Of a stretch of DNA of 56,607 bases, positions 10,001 to 16,745 are shown piece after piece. The notes under the pieces are model-generated. The model worked only from the letters and a program-made list of their open reading frames with translations. It had not been told where the DNA came from and did not search any database. Origin of the DNA: Thermoprotei archaeon (lineage in GTDB: Archaea; Thermoproteota; Thermoprotei; Thermofilales; B15-G2); the NCBI GenBank assembly GCA_003649445.1, contig QMRV01000011.1:1-56607 (forward strand). Direction: 5' to 3'. How positions within the stretch are numbered: the stretch's first letter is position 1; each line of letters starts with the position of its first letter. Made by a program: the position numbers and the translations under genes.

Positions 10001-10608
10001 TCGCCGTATCTCTCTATTATTTCTCGGACTCTTTCAATATCGTAGGGATAGTCTCTCGTTACTTGGGCTCTAATCCAGGTAATCCACCACTCTAGCTCAT
10101 CTCCTGAAGTAATAGAAGCTTTTTCGAGAAACTTCAAGAAAAACTTGTGTGCGTCTATACAGGGCTGCTCTAAGACCCGTCTCAAGTGCTCTTTATCGCT
10201 ACCAGAAAGCCTCTTGTATTCCTCTAAAACTTTTTTAAGTGCGCTCCTCCAGCCGTTTTCAAAAAGCTCTTTGGCGTAAATAAAGCTAAGCCTGTAGAGA
10301 GTTTTTAGGCCTGAGTAAAGGTTCTCTGGAATCTCCTTCAAGACATCTACATCTAGCCTAACTCTTTTTCTGTCAACTGCTTCTAGGAGGTACTCAGAAT
10401 TTACAGAAAACTCAAGTGCACACGATAAATCTACGTCTTTAGCAGCTTCCTCAATAACTTTAATTAAATCAGCGTACTCTCCAGAAATATCGACGTTTTT
10501 GAATACTCCTTTTTCAAGCTCACACTTTCCTATAATTTTGTACTTACCTCTATTTACTTTACCTGAGGCATCAACTTTCGTTACTGGAAAGGCGTTAAAG
10601 TCGAGCAT
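4081..10608 (-). CDS. Giant 2175-residue protein with C-terminal ATP-grasp-like domain
   Basis: The largest gene here. It has no signal peptide or membrane helix, so it is cytosolic. I do not recognise the full-length family. The C-terminal 260 residues look ATP-grasp-like: KVIIKTSTESGGRG (to about 1924) resembles a nucleotide-binding lysine followed by a Gly-rich loop, VVQEF (1972-1976) a hinge, and VPIEEN (2126-2131) the acidic/Asn metal site. Upstream are long helical stretches and motif-like islands such as LWPGRGYGGFCIPKDG, YMPYHTAACMYHA and TGNPSSALAIVDGTAGARG, suggesting further catalytic modules. ATP-grasp enzymes ligate a carboxylate to an amine or thiol with ATP. Start ATG 10608. 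It is divergent from a radical SAM gene. Codon use looks like that of its neighbours and the frame is intact over 6.5 kb, so the gene is under selection. Confidence 0.85.
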   Translation of the reverse strand: MLDFNAFPVTKVDASGKVNRGKYKIIGKCELEKGVFKNVDISGEYADLIKVIEEAAKDVDLSCALEFSVNSEYLLEAVDRKRVRLDVDVLKEIPENLYSGLKTLYRLSFIYAKELFENGWRSALKKVLEEYKRLSGSDKEHLRRVLEQPCIDAHKFFLKFLEKASITSGDELEWWITWIRAQVTRDYPYDIERVREIIERYGDEVYSSEAVDEFYRVIKGSYNEDLDEENIARLAKRAREKGELVVFTRLGRASIVMGYLLAASKVLKPGRELIEAVESLESYIKKLGLDELYPSIHKLKLFLSKEEVSLAQIIRSVKLALSDVEELEKKVSRELREKLEKEAISSSEAAEQLEYWHRNLLEVKKKLYDILGKAHKQPSRHGVFVFFGQRISPQGSYRIALINENLRAYKGPSFGLEEYMIKGGYNIYCTPSLRVLKYVDYWIEALPLFIHEKEGGGYEIDYENLEAAIRKMAPYWALNIERAEKEGTRRPTFCLVTTQSYNMTHLVRFWLEEEMALFNTIRAKNLEKEVEALVKEYRRKIAEYANEVVEEQHLHEALSIELKKTKNKEKALINIIYKDPVFAHQVACLALVKEYGLEKKVEEELSKVLSEKPGISREEALAEARERVLAKTFIDPETFELTSEPRGVALIELAGRYLRDHLDLAESTARKEVVVKHGLLKELYRYWYSAEGPNKKYNLAYTPSRVDLGPNEIPSVIDQGQPIGPVDIESGEATKELFDKINISIEGAYVYLNTACAEGQKTLENASRDDNYAFANIVALTAQAMESNAYSIIAYINMRPTHLILWPGRGYGGFCIPKDGLFVSYVLSLKNRDILRKLGVPEQAHLKVSKLVDELLSLKQEYEDPLEWMELVEEKLGELIDKLKQARIYVPPLQAVSSVIERLRGPKDHWSEYLRKVASVLYEARYVPSRMVNNYMPYHTAACMYHALDLARRKNPKVPADSEAVFCIQASYKPGVQDSRLSTEFEVFLALTKSKDRLKRFRWKELRELASLALDKRSVPKEIRVVDPLINTRDWLFDSEIALRRKAEGLKEILLEKIEGFTEDDIRVNVERFGAEYEKWVIGFRENGTEVKLSDRPEILVEVARTVFEEEGIEYEKALKYAKVYGLDFTKWPGLTQDKAKLLKERIKGLFQWLVVYTKGIIQDPEEGLKGVDVLSLGIPHPEILAYVLDLPRLRFLMTTGNPSSALAIVDGTAGARGPVFDKDLVKEWLALGGTYVAIGVSDEIVEHWRKEIEYEKRLAENLLEAVLAENWSKAEAVLKEVVSYYSSPSKYEEYDFLRRGYEIGVDTKLTSYITKRYRALQKISERVTGEFSVKDLDFASFIALGGRFLLASKAREFSSYEEWENFVKDLWKTFEEKISKAPFKKIKGRLSRKEAEEIVKVLLLREKAEVKKEKRLGGALKGEMREEWEVFQRRIIRARQKRAAEIRALLPSVILEDFEVTYRRAKDVLGEPRAYISEETYTKFLVLSMLSIKALAEKLGGDPSEAENIINEVFKIGGLTIAGYKKVVDYLTELAGLVQGDKEKLELVAMAAELVDTAFALELTLSAASWKEVWVGIATFFDKMLNCHIFDYKPYLYCRARFAKDKEFRDVFTRKEIFELMKRRYSWLYEYLKDVLLKRTELRFMDPSKAEKLLTVGTDRDPLAAEEGYREAAEFVFKLARIRDLATLYHDGFFIPEVLEEVDPEAIKVDERVNIVILYNLGNTTAMTFLKRAPYHHSGKGPDKNIILTNFLRLEERNGVTLVYADYGLMFLTKEEYKKAGGRGELAKLILDPEKRKEYEQAEGRFVFAIFKKPVLVHAVWPHFTHPWFLNQTLEKIGVPLMQSRVIERLTYEKTEMPLMIEYYSKVTGDKIEFIDQINIYRGELKDLLLEERRKRVEDILLKFSEKHHKVIIKTSTESGGRGTIIALLRKPDGSINNENILDSEGNIDVHGFKSAVDFIVNEILPKDDAVVQEFIPSNPREILTPEALELVKRRFEKLGIIIKDDTPLYWNFRNYVTQAPGKEPEIVGWIMLVHVKGIANYGQGGQLFVLEKEMFKPEYRYLIDEMEEVSKKMMKALELYAPVYAKKKGISIGKDLTGVSYAKPMIDLSDLMLKPVGEKKWTVVPIEENVGMGLFYPYEKQLAQKGREGESVDPILVNFALLGERYRKVISKL

Positions 10609-10690
10609 AATACCGTGTCACTAGTCTTTTGGTCAGATAAATACGTTATCGTTTTCATTTTTAAAGAAACTGTGTGGACAGAAACGAAAA

Positions 10691-10703
10691 GAATATATTT
10701 AAT
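10691..10703 (+). promoter_or_regulatory. TATA box of leaderless radical SAM gene
   Basis: GAATATATTTAATG follows a purine-rich BRE-like CGAAAA. Its centre is about 28 bases before ATG 10727, so the transcript should start at or just before the start codon. The divergent giant gene has weaker TATA-like runs (TTTAAAAAT near 10660 and GTATTTATC near 10640, minus strand) in the same 118-base gap. Confidence 0.6.
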
Positions 10704-10726
10704 GAAAAATCATTAAGCTGACTGCC

Positions 10727-12301
10727 ATGACTTCGCCGAAGATAGTTCTTACTTCGCCAGCTACCGAAATGAGCGACTATAAGAAAAGCCCTTTTATAGC
10801 TTTTTCAGCCTCGTTTTCTAAACCAGGTTTTATTCCGAGGTGCTTTCTCTTAAAAACACTTTACACTCCTGTACCTAAACTCGATAACTACGAAGTCCTT
10901 TATGCCCCATATGGCTTAAGGAAAATAGAAGCCGCTCTGATAGAGTACGGCTTCAGCGAAGAAGAAGTAGCTGTAGTTCATCCCGATGACTTAGATAAAG
11001 TAGTGGGCCCGGAAACTAAAGTAATAGCTGTATCATCAATGGATCCTCTTGGAATAGCTTTCGTTAGCATAACTTACTCTACGTTAATAGGCTTAGGCGA
11101 GTCGATGACCGCCTACGAGTTCAAGAAGCTTTCAGAAAAGTGGATGAAATATAAGCCTAAAGTCAAAATAGTTGTAGGAGGCGCTGGTAGCTGGCAGTTA
11201 GCTAAGAAAAAGATGATGGAGAAGTACGGCGTTGACGTAGTCATTATAGGTGAAGGAGAGAAAATAGTAGGAGAACTCTTCTCTAAGCTAATTGAAGGTA
11301 AGCCTGTAGAAAAAGTTGTTTACGGAACTCCTGCTTCTGCTGACGAAATACCTTGCATTAAGCGGGCAGCAGTCCACGGAGTTGTCGAAATTACTCGAGG
11401 ATGCGGACGTGGATGCCAGTTCTGCTCTCCTACAATGCAAGTTAGAAGATGCATGCCCTTAGACCGCGTAGTAAAGGAAGTGAAAGTAAATGTTGAAGCA
11501 GGACAAGACTTTATCCTAGTGGCTACGGACGATCTATTTCTCTATGGGTGTAATAGCCCAGATTTCAAGCCTAACGGCGAGAAAATACTCAAAGTACTTA
11601 AAGCAATAGCCAGCATAAAAGGAGTCAAGTATATTCAGCCAGCCCACTCAGCTCTGCCACCAGTACTCCTCGACAAGAAACTAGTTAAAGAGATCTCGGA
11701 GCTGCTACTGCAGTACTCTTACTACAGCTACAGGAATAAAACAATAGTAACAACTGAGGTGGGAATAGAAACGGGGAGCACTAGGCTTATAGCCAAATAC
11801 ATGGCGGGCAAACCAAAACCATTCAAGCCCGAAGACTGGCCTAGAGTAGTACTAGACTCTATAGCCACTATGAACGAATATGACTGGTATCCGCTAGCAA
11901 CCATTATCACGGGGCTTCCCGGAGAAACAGAAGAAGACGTTATTCAGACTCTAGAGCTACTAGACGAACTTTCAAGCCTCAAGTTATTCATAGTTCCTCT
12001 GTTCTTTGTACCTGAAGAAACCTGCTACCTCAAAAACGGGCCGGAAACTTCCTTTGAACACTTAAGTGAGCTGCAGAAAGAGATTTTCATAAAGTGCTGG
12101 AAATACAATATAGGAGAATGGGGACTAACCTTCTTCTCGAAGTATTCTTCAAACAGCATTAAGAAACTATTTCTTAAAATAGCTGTTAAAGCCTCTTTAA
12201 GCATACTATATACCTTATCGTATGCTAAAAAGGATTCTTGGAGAAAAAGAGCATTCAAAGAAATATCCTCTGAGATAATTAACGTGCTAAAAGCTCTTTA
12301 A
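10727..12301 (+). CDS. Radical SAM protein with B12-binding-like N-terminal fold
   Basis: 524 residues. The iron-sulfur motif CX3CX2C is C226-GRG-C230-QF-C233, so the protein should bind a [4Fe-4S] cluster and SAM and run radical chemistry. Residues 1-210 look like the Rossmann-type domain of B12-binding radical SAM enzymes (VIAVSSMDPLG, KIVVGGAGSW, VVIIGEGE), but the cobalamin motif DxHxxG is not seen, so cofactor binding is doubtful. TEVGIETGSTRL and ITGLPGETEEDV are typical later radical SAM strands. The substrate is unknown. It is divergent from the giant ATP-grasp-like gene and may act in the same pathway (inference). Its 3' end overlaps the convergent downstream gene by 23 bases. Confidence 0.88.
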   Translation: MTSPKIVLTSPATEMSDYKKSPFIAFSASFSKPGFIPRCFLLKTLYTPVPKLDNYEVLYAPYGLRKIEAALIEYGFSEEEVAVVHPDDLDKVVGPETKVIAVSSMDPLGIAFVSITYSTLIGLGESMTAYEFKKLSEKWMKYKPKVKIVVGGAGSWQLAKKKMMEKYGVDVVIIGEGEKIVGELFSKLIEGKPVEKVVYGTPASADEIPCIKRAAVHGVVEITRGCGRGCQFCSPTMQVRRCMPLDRVVKEVKVNVEAGQDFILVATDDLFLYGCNSPDFKPNGEKILKVLKAIASIKGVKYIQPAHSALPPVLLDKKLVKEISELLLQYSYYSYRNKTIVTTEVGIETGSTRLIAKYMAGKPKPFKPEDWPRVVLDSIATMNEYDWYPLATIITGLPGETEEDVIQTLELLDELSSLKLFIVPLFFVPEETCYLKNGPETSFEHLSELQKEIFIKCWKYNIGEWGLTFFSKYSSNSIKKLFLKIAVKASLSILYTLSYAKKDSWRKRAFKEISSEIINVLKAL

Positions 12302-12746
12302 ATTCTTTTAAAAATTCAGTAAATTCTACGCTGCTGAACATTTTGATAAATAGTAGTAAAAACATCGCCGTAAAAGAGAAAAAGATAAACTTATCAAATA
12401 AACTTCCGTTTCTAAAAAGTCTTAAACCATACCGTTTTTTAGAAAAGGGGTAAAGTAAAGAGACCCCCGCCTTCGTTAAAGAATCTAGTAGTATGTGAGA
12501 AAAATAGGCTAATGTAAAAAACACTGCATTCAAGTACCCAAAGTAGTATAAAACTAAACTTGCTAGAGCTAGCATAGCAAAGAGATTGTGTAGCAAAGCT
12601 CTATGCTTAATTCTTAAGTCAAAATCTGGTAGAGGCGAAGCAAAAACAGAGGAAAACAGAGCATTTAGGTCAATAAGCTTGAGGTAACTTGAGAGAAGAA
12701 TCCATGTCAAGAGACCCGCCGCAAGATGAGTTTTCTTCATTACCAT
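12279..12746 (-). CDS. YdjM/DUF457-like membrane-bound metal-dependent hydrolase
   Basis: 155 residues with about four membrane helices. Family hallmarks are present: an early His (KKTHLAAG), PLPDFDLR, KHRALLHN, and SHILLDSLTKAGVSLLYPF. The conserved His and Asp residues are taken to form a metal site in this YdjM/LexA-regulated hydrolase-like family, whose substrate is unknown. Translation may start at ATG 12746 or at ATG 12740; both give the same membrane topology. It is convergent with the radical SAM gene and overlaps its last 23 bases. Confidence 0.82.
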   Translation of the reverse strand: MVMKKTHLAAGLLTWILLSSYLKLIDLNALFSSVFASPLPDFDLRIKHRALLHNLFAMLALASLVLYYFGYLNAVFFTLAYFSHILLDSLTKAGVSLLYPFSKKRYGLRLFRNGSLFDKFIFFSFTAMFLLLFIKMFSSVEFTEFLKEFKELLAR

Positions 12747-12798
12747 AGATGGTTAAAAGAAAAATAAAATATATGCTTTGCTTTTAATAGCAAATAAA

Positions 12799-13440
12799 TT
12801 ACTTGCTTCGAGGTCTTTTTCTCACAATAATGAGGTTTTTGTCGTAGTTTTTGAAGCCTAAGGCTATGTTCTTGTCTTTTAGCTTTAAGTACACTACTAG
12901 TACTTTATCTCCAGGACTTAGGGGAGCTGATGTTATGGAGCTCCAGGATCCCTTAACTATCCACTCTCCTTTAGTTTCTAGTCTAACGCTGGTCCCATTA
13001 ATATTTACTACAACATAGTCTGAGCCCACTTCTTCTACTGTTCCGCTAGCTTTTACTATATGCTTCCTTTCAACATGTTTCTTGAGTGCTTTCGCTCTAA
13101 CTAGAGTATAGTTTCCTATCTTAAGAGATAAAGCTATATTCAGCTGTCTGCCCTTTACTTCCTTGGTAATGTATTTAGCTGTCACGGTCATTCCTTCAGA
13201 AAGTCTTGTCTTCACTTTATTCCATGTGACTTTGACTCTAGTATTATTGTAGAATACTACCCATACGCCTCTGCAAAAGAGCTCTATTTCACTTGAATTA
13301 GTTGATAATACGATGCCTTCATCTGTTATTTTAACTATTGTTCCTGTAACTTCTTTTACCCCGCTCCCCTCAAGGAAAGCTAGAGGTATAGGCGAAATTA
13401 ATAGTAGCGCTAGTATTGAAACTATAGCTAACTTATTCAT
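12799..13440 (-). CDS. Secreted protein with two tandem beta-barrel-like repeats
   Basis: Start at ATG 13440 gives MNKLAIVSILALLLISPIP, a clean signal peptide; the frame extends 12 bases further upstream to another ATG. After the signal come two related units of about 80 residues, one near 30-100 (VTGTIVKITDEGIVL ... LSEGMTV) and one near 125-195 (KASGTVEEVGSDYVVV ... LSPGDKV). Both have the same strand pattern and the same G-W-V core, which suggests tandem OB-like or DUF5666-like domains made by internal duplication. I know of no specific function. It probably sits on the outer surface of the membrane. Confidence 0.75.
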   Translation of the reverse strand: MNKLAIVSILALLLISPIPLAFLEGSGVKEVTGTIVKITDEGIVLSTNSSEIELFCRGVWVVFYNNTRVKVTWNKVKTRLSEGMTVTAKYITKEVKGRQLNIALSLKIGNYTLVRAKALKKHVERKHIVKASGTVEEVGSDYVVVNINGTSVRLETKGEWIVKGSWSSITSAPLSPGDKVLVVYLKLKDKNIALGFKNYDKNLIIVRKRPRSK

Positions 13441-13527
13441 ACATGTGAACACTTCTCTGTTTATTAATCTTTTTTATGTACTCGAAGTATAGACGATAAA
13501 TCTATACTCTACGCTAAAGTTCTACTA

Positions 13528-13537
13528 CTATAAATAC
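13528..13537 (+). promoter_or_regulatory. TATA box of hypE
   Basis: The run CTATAAATAC is centred about 28 bases before ATG 13561. This spacing favours ATG 13561 over GTG 13540 as the start, with a leaderless mRNA. Confidence 0.55.
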
Positions 13538-13560
13538 TAGTGAAGCAGAACATCTATTTG

Positions 13561-14580
13561 ATGGAAGAAATAGTTACTTTAGCCCACGGCGCAGGAGGCG
13601 CTGAAATGTCTTCACTTATCAAAAAGTTAGTCGATTTAGTTTCATTGAAGAAAATTGAAGGTGGAACAGGGCTGAGCGAGCTTGAAGACTCTGCTTTACT
13701 GCCTGTAGGTGAAGGAAACTACTTGGCTATAACTACTGACAGTTATACAGTAAACCCTATTTTCTTTCCTGGAGGAAATATAGGTAAATTAGCGGCCACT
13801 GGAACAATAAATGACTTAGCTGTCATGGGAGCAAAGCCGCTGGCTTTTCTAGACACTATTGTCGTTGAGGAAGGATTTCCTCTAGATAAGCTCTATGAAA
13901 TAGTCAAGTCTATGGTCGATGTTCTTGAGAAGAAAAACATAGCTCTTATAGGAGGAGACTTTAAAGTAATGCCTAGAGGTTCACTAGACAAAATAGTTAT
14001 ATCAACTACAGGTGTGGGTTTTGTCTCTAAAGAAAATCTCATTAGAAATAACGGCCTTAAGCTTGGAGACAAAATAATTGTTTCTGGAACTATAGGAGAC
14101 CACGGCGCTGTTATTATGGCGTGTCAGGCAGGAATAGAAGTAGAGTCTAGTTTGACTTCCGACTGCACTCCCGTCATAGACATAATCGAGACTGTACAGA
14201 GAATAACTAAGATTCATGCGGCCAAAGACCCTACGAGAGGAGGCTTAGCTATGGCCTTAAATGACTTAGCCAAAAAATCCGAAGTCAGCATTATTATTTA
14301 TGAAGAAAACATTCCTATTAAAGAAGAAGTCCTAGCTTACTGCGAAATGCTTGGAGTAGATCCTCTCGTGCTGGCTTGCGAAGGAAGAGTAGTCATGGGA
14401 GTAGAAGGTAGTATTGCCGAAGAGGTTCTAAAGGAACTTAAGTCTAGAGGCTATACTGAAGCTGCTATTATCGGAGAAGCAGTCGATAAAAAGCCGCCTA
14501 GAGTTTACATGAAGACGTCTGTGGGAGGTACACGCATTGTCGAAGAGCCTATGGGCGAAATTGTTCCTAGAATATGCTAG
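13561..14580 (+). CDS. hypE: Hydrogenase maturation protein HypE
   Basis: HypE dehydrates the carbamoyl group placed on its C-terminal Cys by HypF, giving the thiocyanate that becomes the CN ligands of [NiFe]-hydrogenase. The PurM-like ATP-binding fold is visible in LAHGAGG near the N-terminus, AITTDSYTVNPIFFPGG, GTINDLAVMGA and KDPTRGGLA. The protein ends in the diagnostic PRIC, whose last Cys is the modified residue. Start ATG 13561 (339 residues) is preferred to the in-frame GTG 13540 because of the family N-terminus and TATA spacing. No other hyp or hydrogenase gene is in the window. Its stop overlaps the convergent neighbour by four bases. Confidence 0.95.
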   Translation: MEEIVTLAHGAGGAEMSSLIKKLVDLVSLKKIEGGTGLSELEDSALLPVGEGNYLAITTDSYTVNPIFFPGGNIGKLAATGTINDLAVMGAKPLAFLDTIVVEEGFPLDKLYEIVKSMVDVLEKKNIALIGGDFKVMPRGSLDKIVISTTGVGFVSKENLIRNNGLKLGDKIIVSGTIGDHGAVIMACQAGIEVESSLTSDCTPVIDIIETVQRITKIHAAKDPTRGGLAMALNDLAKKSEVSIIIYEENIPIKEEVLAYCEMLGVDPLVLACEGRVVMGVEGSIAEEVLKELKSRGYTEAAIIGEAVDKKPPRVYMKTSVGGTRIVEEPMGEIVPRIC

Positions 14581-15020
14581 ACTTCTAGTTTAACAAATTT
14601 TTGTTCTCTTATAGCTTTCATTACTTTGGCTACGAATCTATCTAATTCTTCAGGAGACACTCCTCTTTCCTTAGCTATTACTTTAACTTTTTCTTCAACA
14701 ATTTTATATTTTTTATAAGTTTCATTGAGTTTTTTCCAAGGTACTCCTTTAAGAGCATCAGCTAACCTCTTGTCGAAGGGAAGAACTCCTTTAAGCATTA
14801 AGAAAGCTATACTAGGATAACCTAAGTATCCTCTATATAGAGACCCGTTGTCAGTAGACATTATGGCTTTTCCGCCATCCCAAGTGACCTTATAGCTCCT
14901 TTCTCCAGTAGAGCTTACAACAATAGCTTCTCTATCACCTATGAACTTTATTCTGCCATCAGCTATACACCCAAGTGCTTCCAGCACCTTTATCCGAGGC
15001 GGAGTCTTCCACGCATACAT
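14577..15020 (-). CDS. Conserved-looking small cytosolic protein, function unknown
   Basis: 147 residues with no membrane segment. The N-terminal half is beta-rich (GRIKFIGDREAIVVSSTGERSY), then YPSIAFLMLKG, then a highly charged helical C-terminus (about 95-140). I do not recognise the family. It follows the membrane protein upstream on the same strand and its start overlaps that gene's last 62 bases, an unusually long overlap. A later start, such as the GTG coding V12, would shorten it. The stop overlaps the stop of hypE on the other strand. Confidence 0.65.
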   Translation of the reverse strand: MYAWKTPPRIKVLEALGCIADGRIKFIGDREAIVVSSTGERSYKVTWDGGKAIMSTDNGSLYRGYLGYPSIAFLMLKGVLPFDKRLADALKGVPWKKLNETYKKYKIVEEKVKVIAKERGVSPEELDRFVAKVMKAIREQKFVKLEV

Positions 15021-15600
15021 TCTGGTATGACATCTCTTCAGCGATATTTAAAGCTGTTTTTTGCGAAGGTATTTTTGCTTTAATAAAAGCTATTCCAGCT
15101 ATAATATTGTTTACTAAAGCTAATATAAGTCCTGTGGCGAAGACTACTTCGGAAAGACTTTGAACAAACTCATATTTAAAGTCGAGTGCTATGTATCCTA
15201 CTAAAATAGCTAAGAGAGAGATAATCGATATTATTCCAGCTACTTTAAATAGCCTAGAAAGCAGTTCTTTTCCACAGATCCTGAAGGCAACTGCTTCTAG
15301 ACAGAGCTTTATGAGCCATGCTAATACAATAATATGAGATACTCCCATTGCTACTTGTTCATATAAGTAGCTTAAAGTTTTAACTGGCTGAAGTACTCTT
15401 GTAAGAAGATAAGTTGCTGTAAGGAGAGCTGATACTGAAACAAAGTATATTCCTGTCACCAAGAAAATTCTTTTACTAAGTTTGCTATTAAGGAAAAGCC
15501 ACGACAGTCCTGCAAGGAGGTAGCCAGCTATTACTGCAGGCGAAAACGGTACTATTAGTAGGAAATACCCAAAGCAAGCCGCAGCTCTAGCTTTACTCAC
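14959..15600 (-). CDS. Integral membrane protein, about five to six helices
   Basis: 213 residues starting GTG 15600. Hydrophobic helices lie at about 9-35, 45-65, 85-105, 118-140 and 148-172, with a polar tail of about 35 residues. Composition resembles small DUF996-type archaeal membrane proteins, but I cannot assign it. It is divergent from threonine synthase across 49 bases and overlaps the next gene by 62 bases, so the last 20 codons are read in two frames. Confidence 0.65.
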   Translation of the reverse strand: MSKARAAACFGYFLLIVPFSPAVIAGYLLAGLSWLFLNSKLSKRIFLVTGIYFVSVSALLTATYLLTRVLQPVKTLSYLYEQVAMGVSHIIVLAWLIKLCLEAVAFRICGKELLSRLFKVAGIISIISLLAILVGYIALDFKYEFVQSLSEVVFATGLILALVNNIIAGIAFIKAKIPSQKTALNIAEEMSYQNVCVEDSASDKGAGSTWVYS

Positions 15601-15649
15601 ATAGCCTTTTGCGGAAAGAAACTTATTAGCTTTACCGAGACAAATTACT

Positions 15650-16744
15650 GTGACCTACAGGCTTGTATGCCCTAAGTGCCGGAAAGAAATCTCTGAAGAA
15701 AACTGGGTATACAAGCATTCCTGTGGAAGTCCTCTTACAGTAGAGTACGACTTAAATGGACTTAAAATCGATCCGGGGGAAATAAAGAGGAGAGAGTGGA
15801 GCTTATGGAGATATAAAGAACTAATTCCTGCAGAAAAACTCGTTAGCCTAGGCGAAGGCTGCACTCCTTTAGTTGAACGCGACTTCTTTGCACTAAAACT
15901 TTATCTTAAGCTAGACTACTTGAATCCGACAGGATCTTTTAAAGATAGAGGAACTGCTGTCACTTTGTCTAAGGTAGCTGAATTCAAGTTCAGCGGAGTA
16001 ATTGAAGACTCTTCGGGCAATGCTGGTATTTCTGTAGCCTATTATGCGTCCTCAGCTGGCATAAAAGCTAAAATATTTGTGCCTAAAGACGCTCCTTCGG
16101 GAAAAATAGCTTTCATTAAGGCTTCGGGAGCTGAAGTAGTTGAGTGTAACTCTAGAGAAGAAGCACACGAAAAAGCAGTAAAAGAAGCAGAGCTAAGCGA
16201 CTACGTCTACGTGGGCCATTTGTGGAATCCCTACTTTATTGAAGGCACTAAGACTATTGCTTTCGAGATAGCTGAGCAGCTCGGCTGGAGAACTCCCGAC
16301 GCAGCTGTAGTTCCTGTAGCTAGCGGAACTCTGCTCTTAGGGCTTTATAAGGGCTTTAAAGAACTCTACGAGCTAGGATTAGTAGAGAAAGTACCGCGCT
16401 TAATAGCAGTTCAAGGCGCTAGCTGCGCTCCAGTATACGAGGCCCTTTACGGGAAAAAGCCCTCCGGGTGCTCATCTTTAGCTGACGGACTTCGAGTAAA
16501 AAATCCCCCTCGCTTAAACGAAATAGTACGAACAATTAAAGAGACTCAGGGCTGCTGCATAGTAGTAGACAACTATGATATCCACTTATATTCGTCATTT
16601 GCCTACAAGAAAGGATTCATAGTTGAACCTACTTCAATAACTGTCTTCGCGGCACTAGCTAAAGCCGTGGAGGAAGGAATTTTAGATAAAGGCGAGGAAG
16701 TAGTAGCCCCTTTAACAGGCTCTGGATTAAAGATAGTTGAATAA
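15650..16744 (+). CDS. thrC: Threonine synthase
   Basis: Pyridoxal-phosphate enzyme converting O-phospho-homoserine to threonine. NPTGSFKDRG (92-101) carries the Schiff-base Lys98. EDSSGNAGIS is the substrate loop, and LTGSG near the C-terminus is the phosphate-binding segment. The N-terminus carries C7, C10 and C25, the short Zn-ribbon-like cap common in archaeal ThrC. Length (364) is normal. A TATA-like ACTTATTAG is about 25 bases before GTG 15650, so the message is probably leaderless. A related fold-type II enzyme such as cysteate synthase is possible but less likely. It is followed directly by a THUMP methyltransferase gene. Confidence 0.88.
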   Translation: MTYRLVCPKCRKEISEENWVYKHSCGSPLTVEYDLNGLKIDPGEIKRREWSLWRYKELIPAEKLVSLGEGCTPLVERDFFALKLYLKLDYLNPTGSFKDRGTAVTLSKVAEFKFSGVIEDSSGNAGISVAYYASSAGIKAKIFVPKDAPSGKIAFIKASGAEVVECNSREEAHEKAVKEAELSDYVYVGHLWNPYFIEGTKTIAFEIAEQLGWRTPDAAVVPVASGTLLLGLYKGFKELYELGLVEKVPRLIAVQGASCAPVYEALYGKKPSGCSSLADGLRVKNPPRLNEIVRTIKETQGCCIVVDNYDIHLYSSFAYKKGFIVEPTSITVFAALAKAVEEGILDKGEEVVAPLTGSGLKIVE

Positions 16745-16745
16745 A

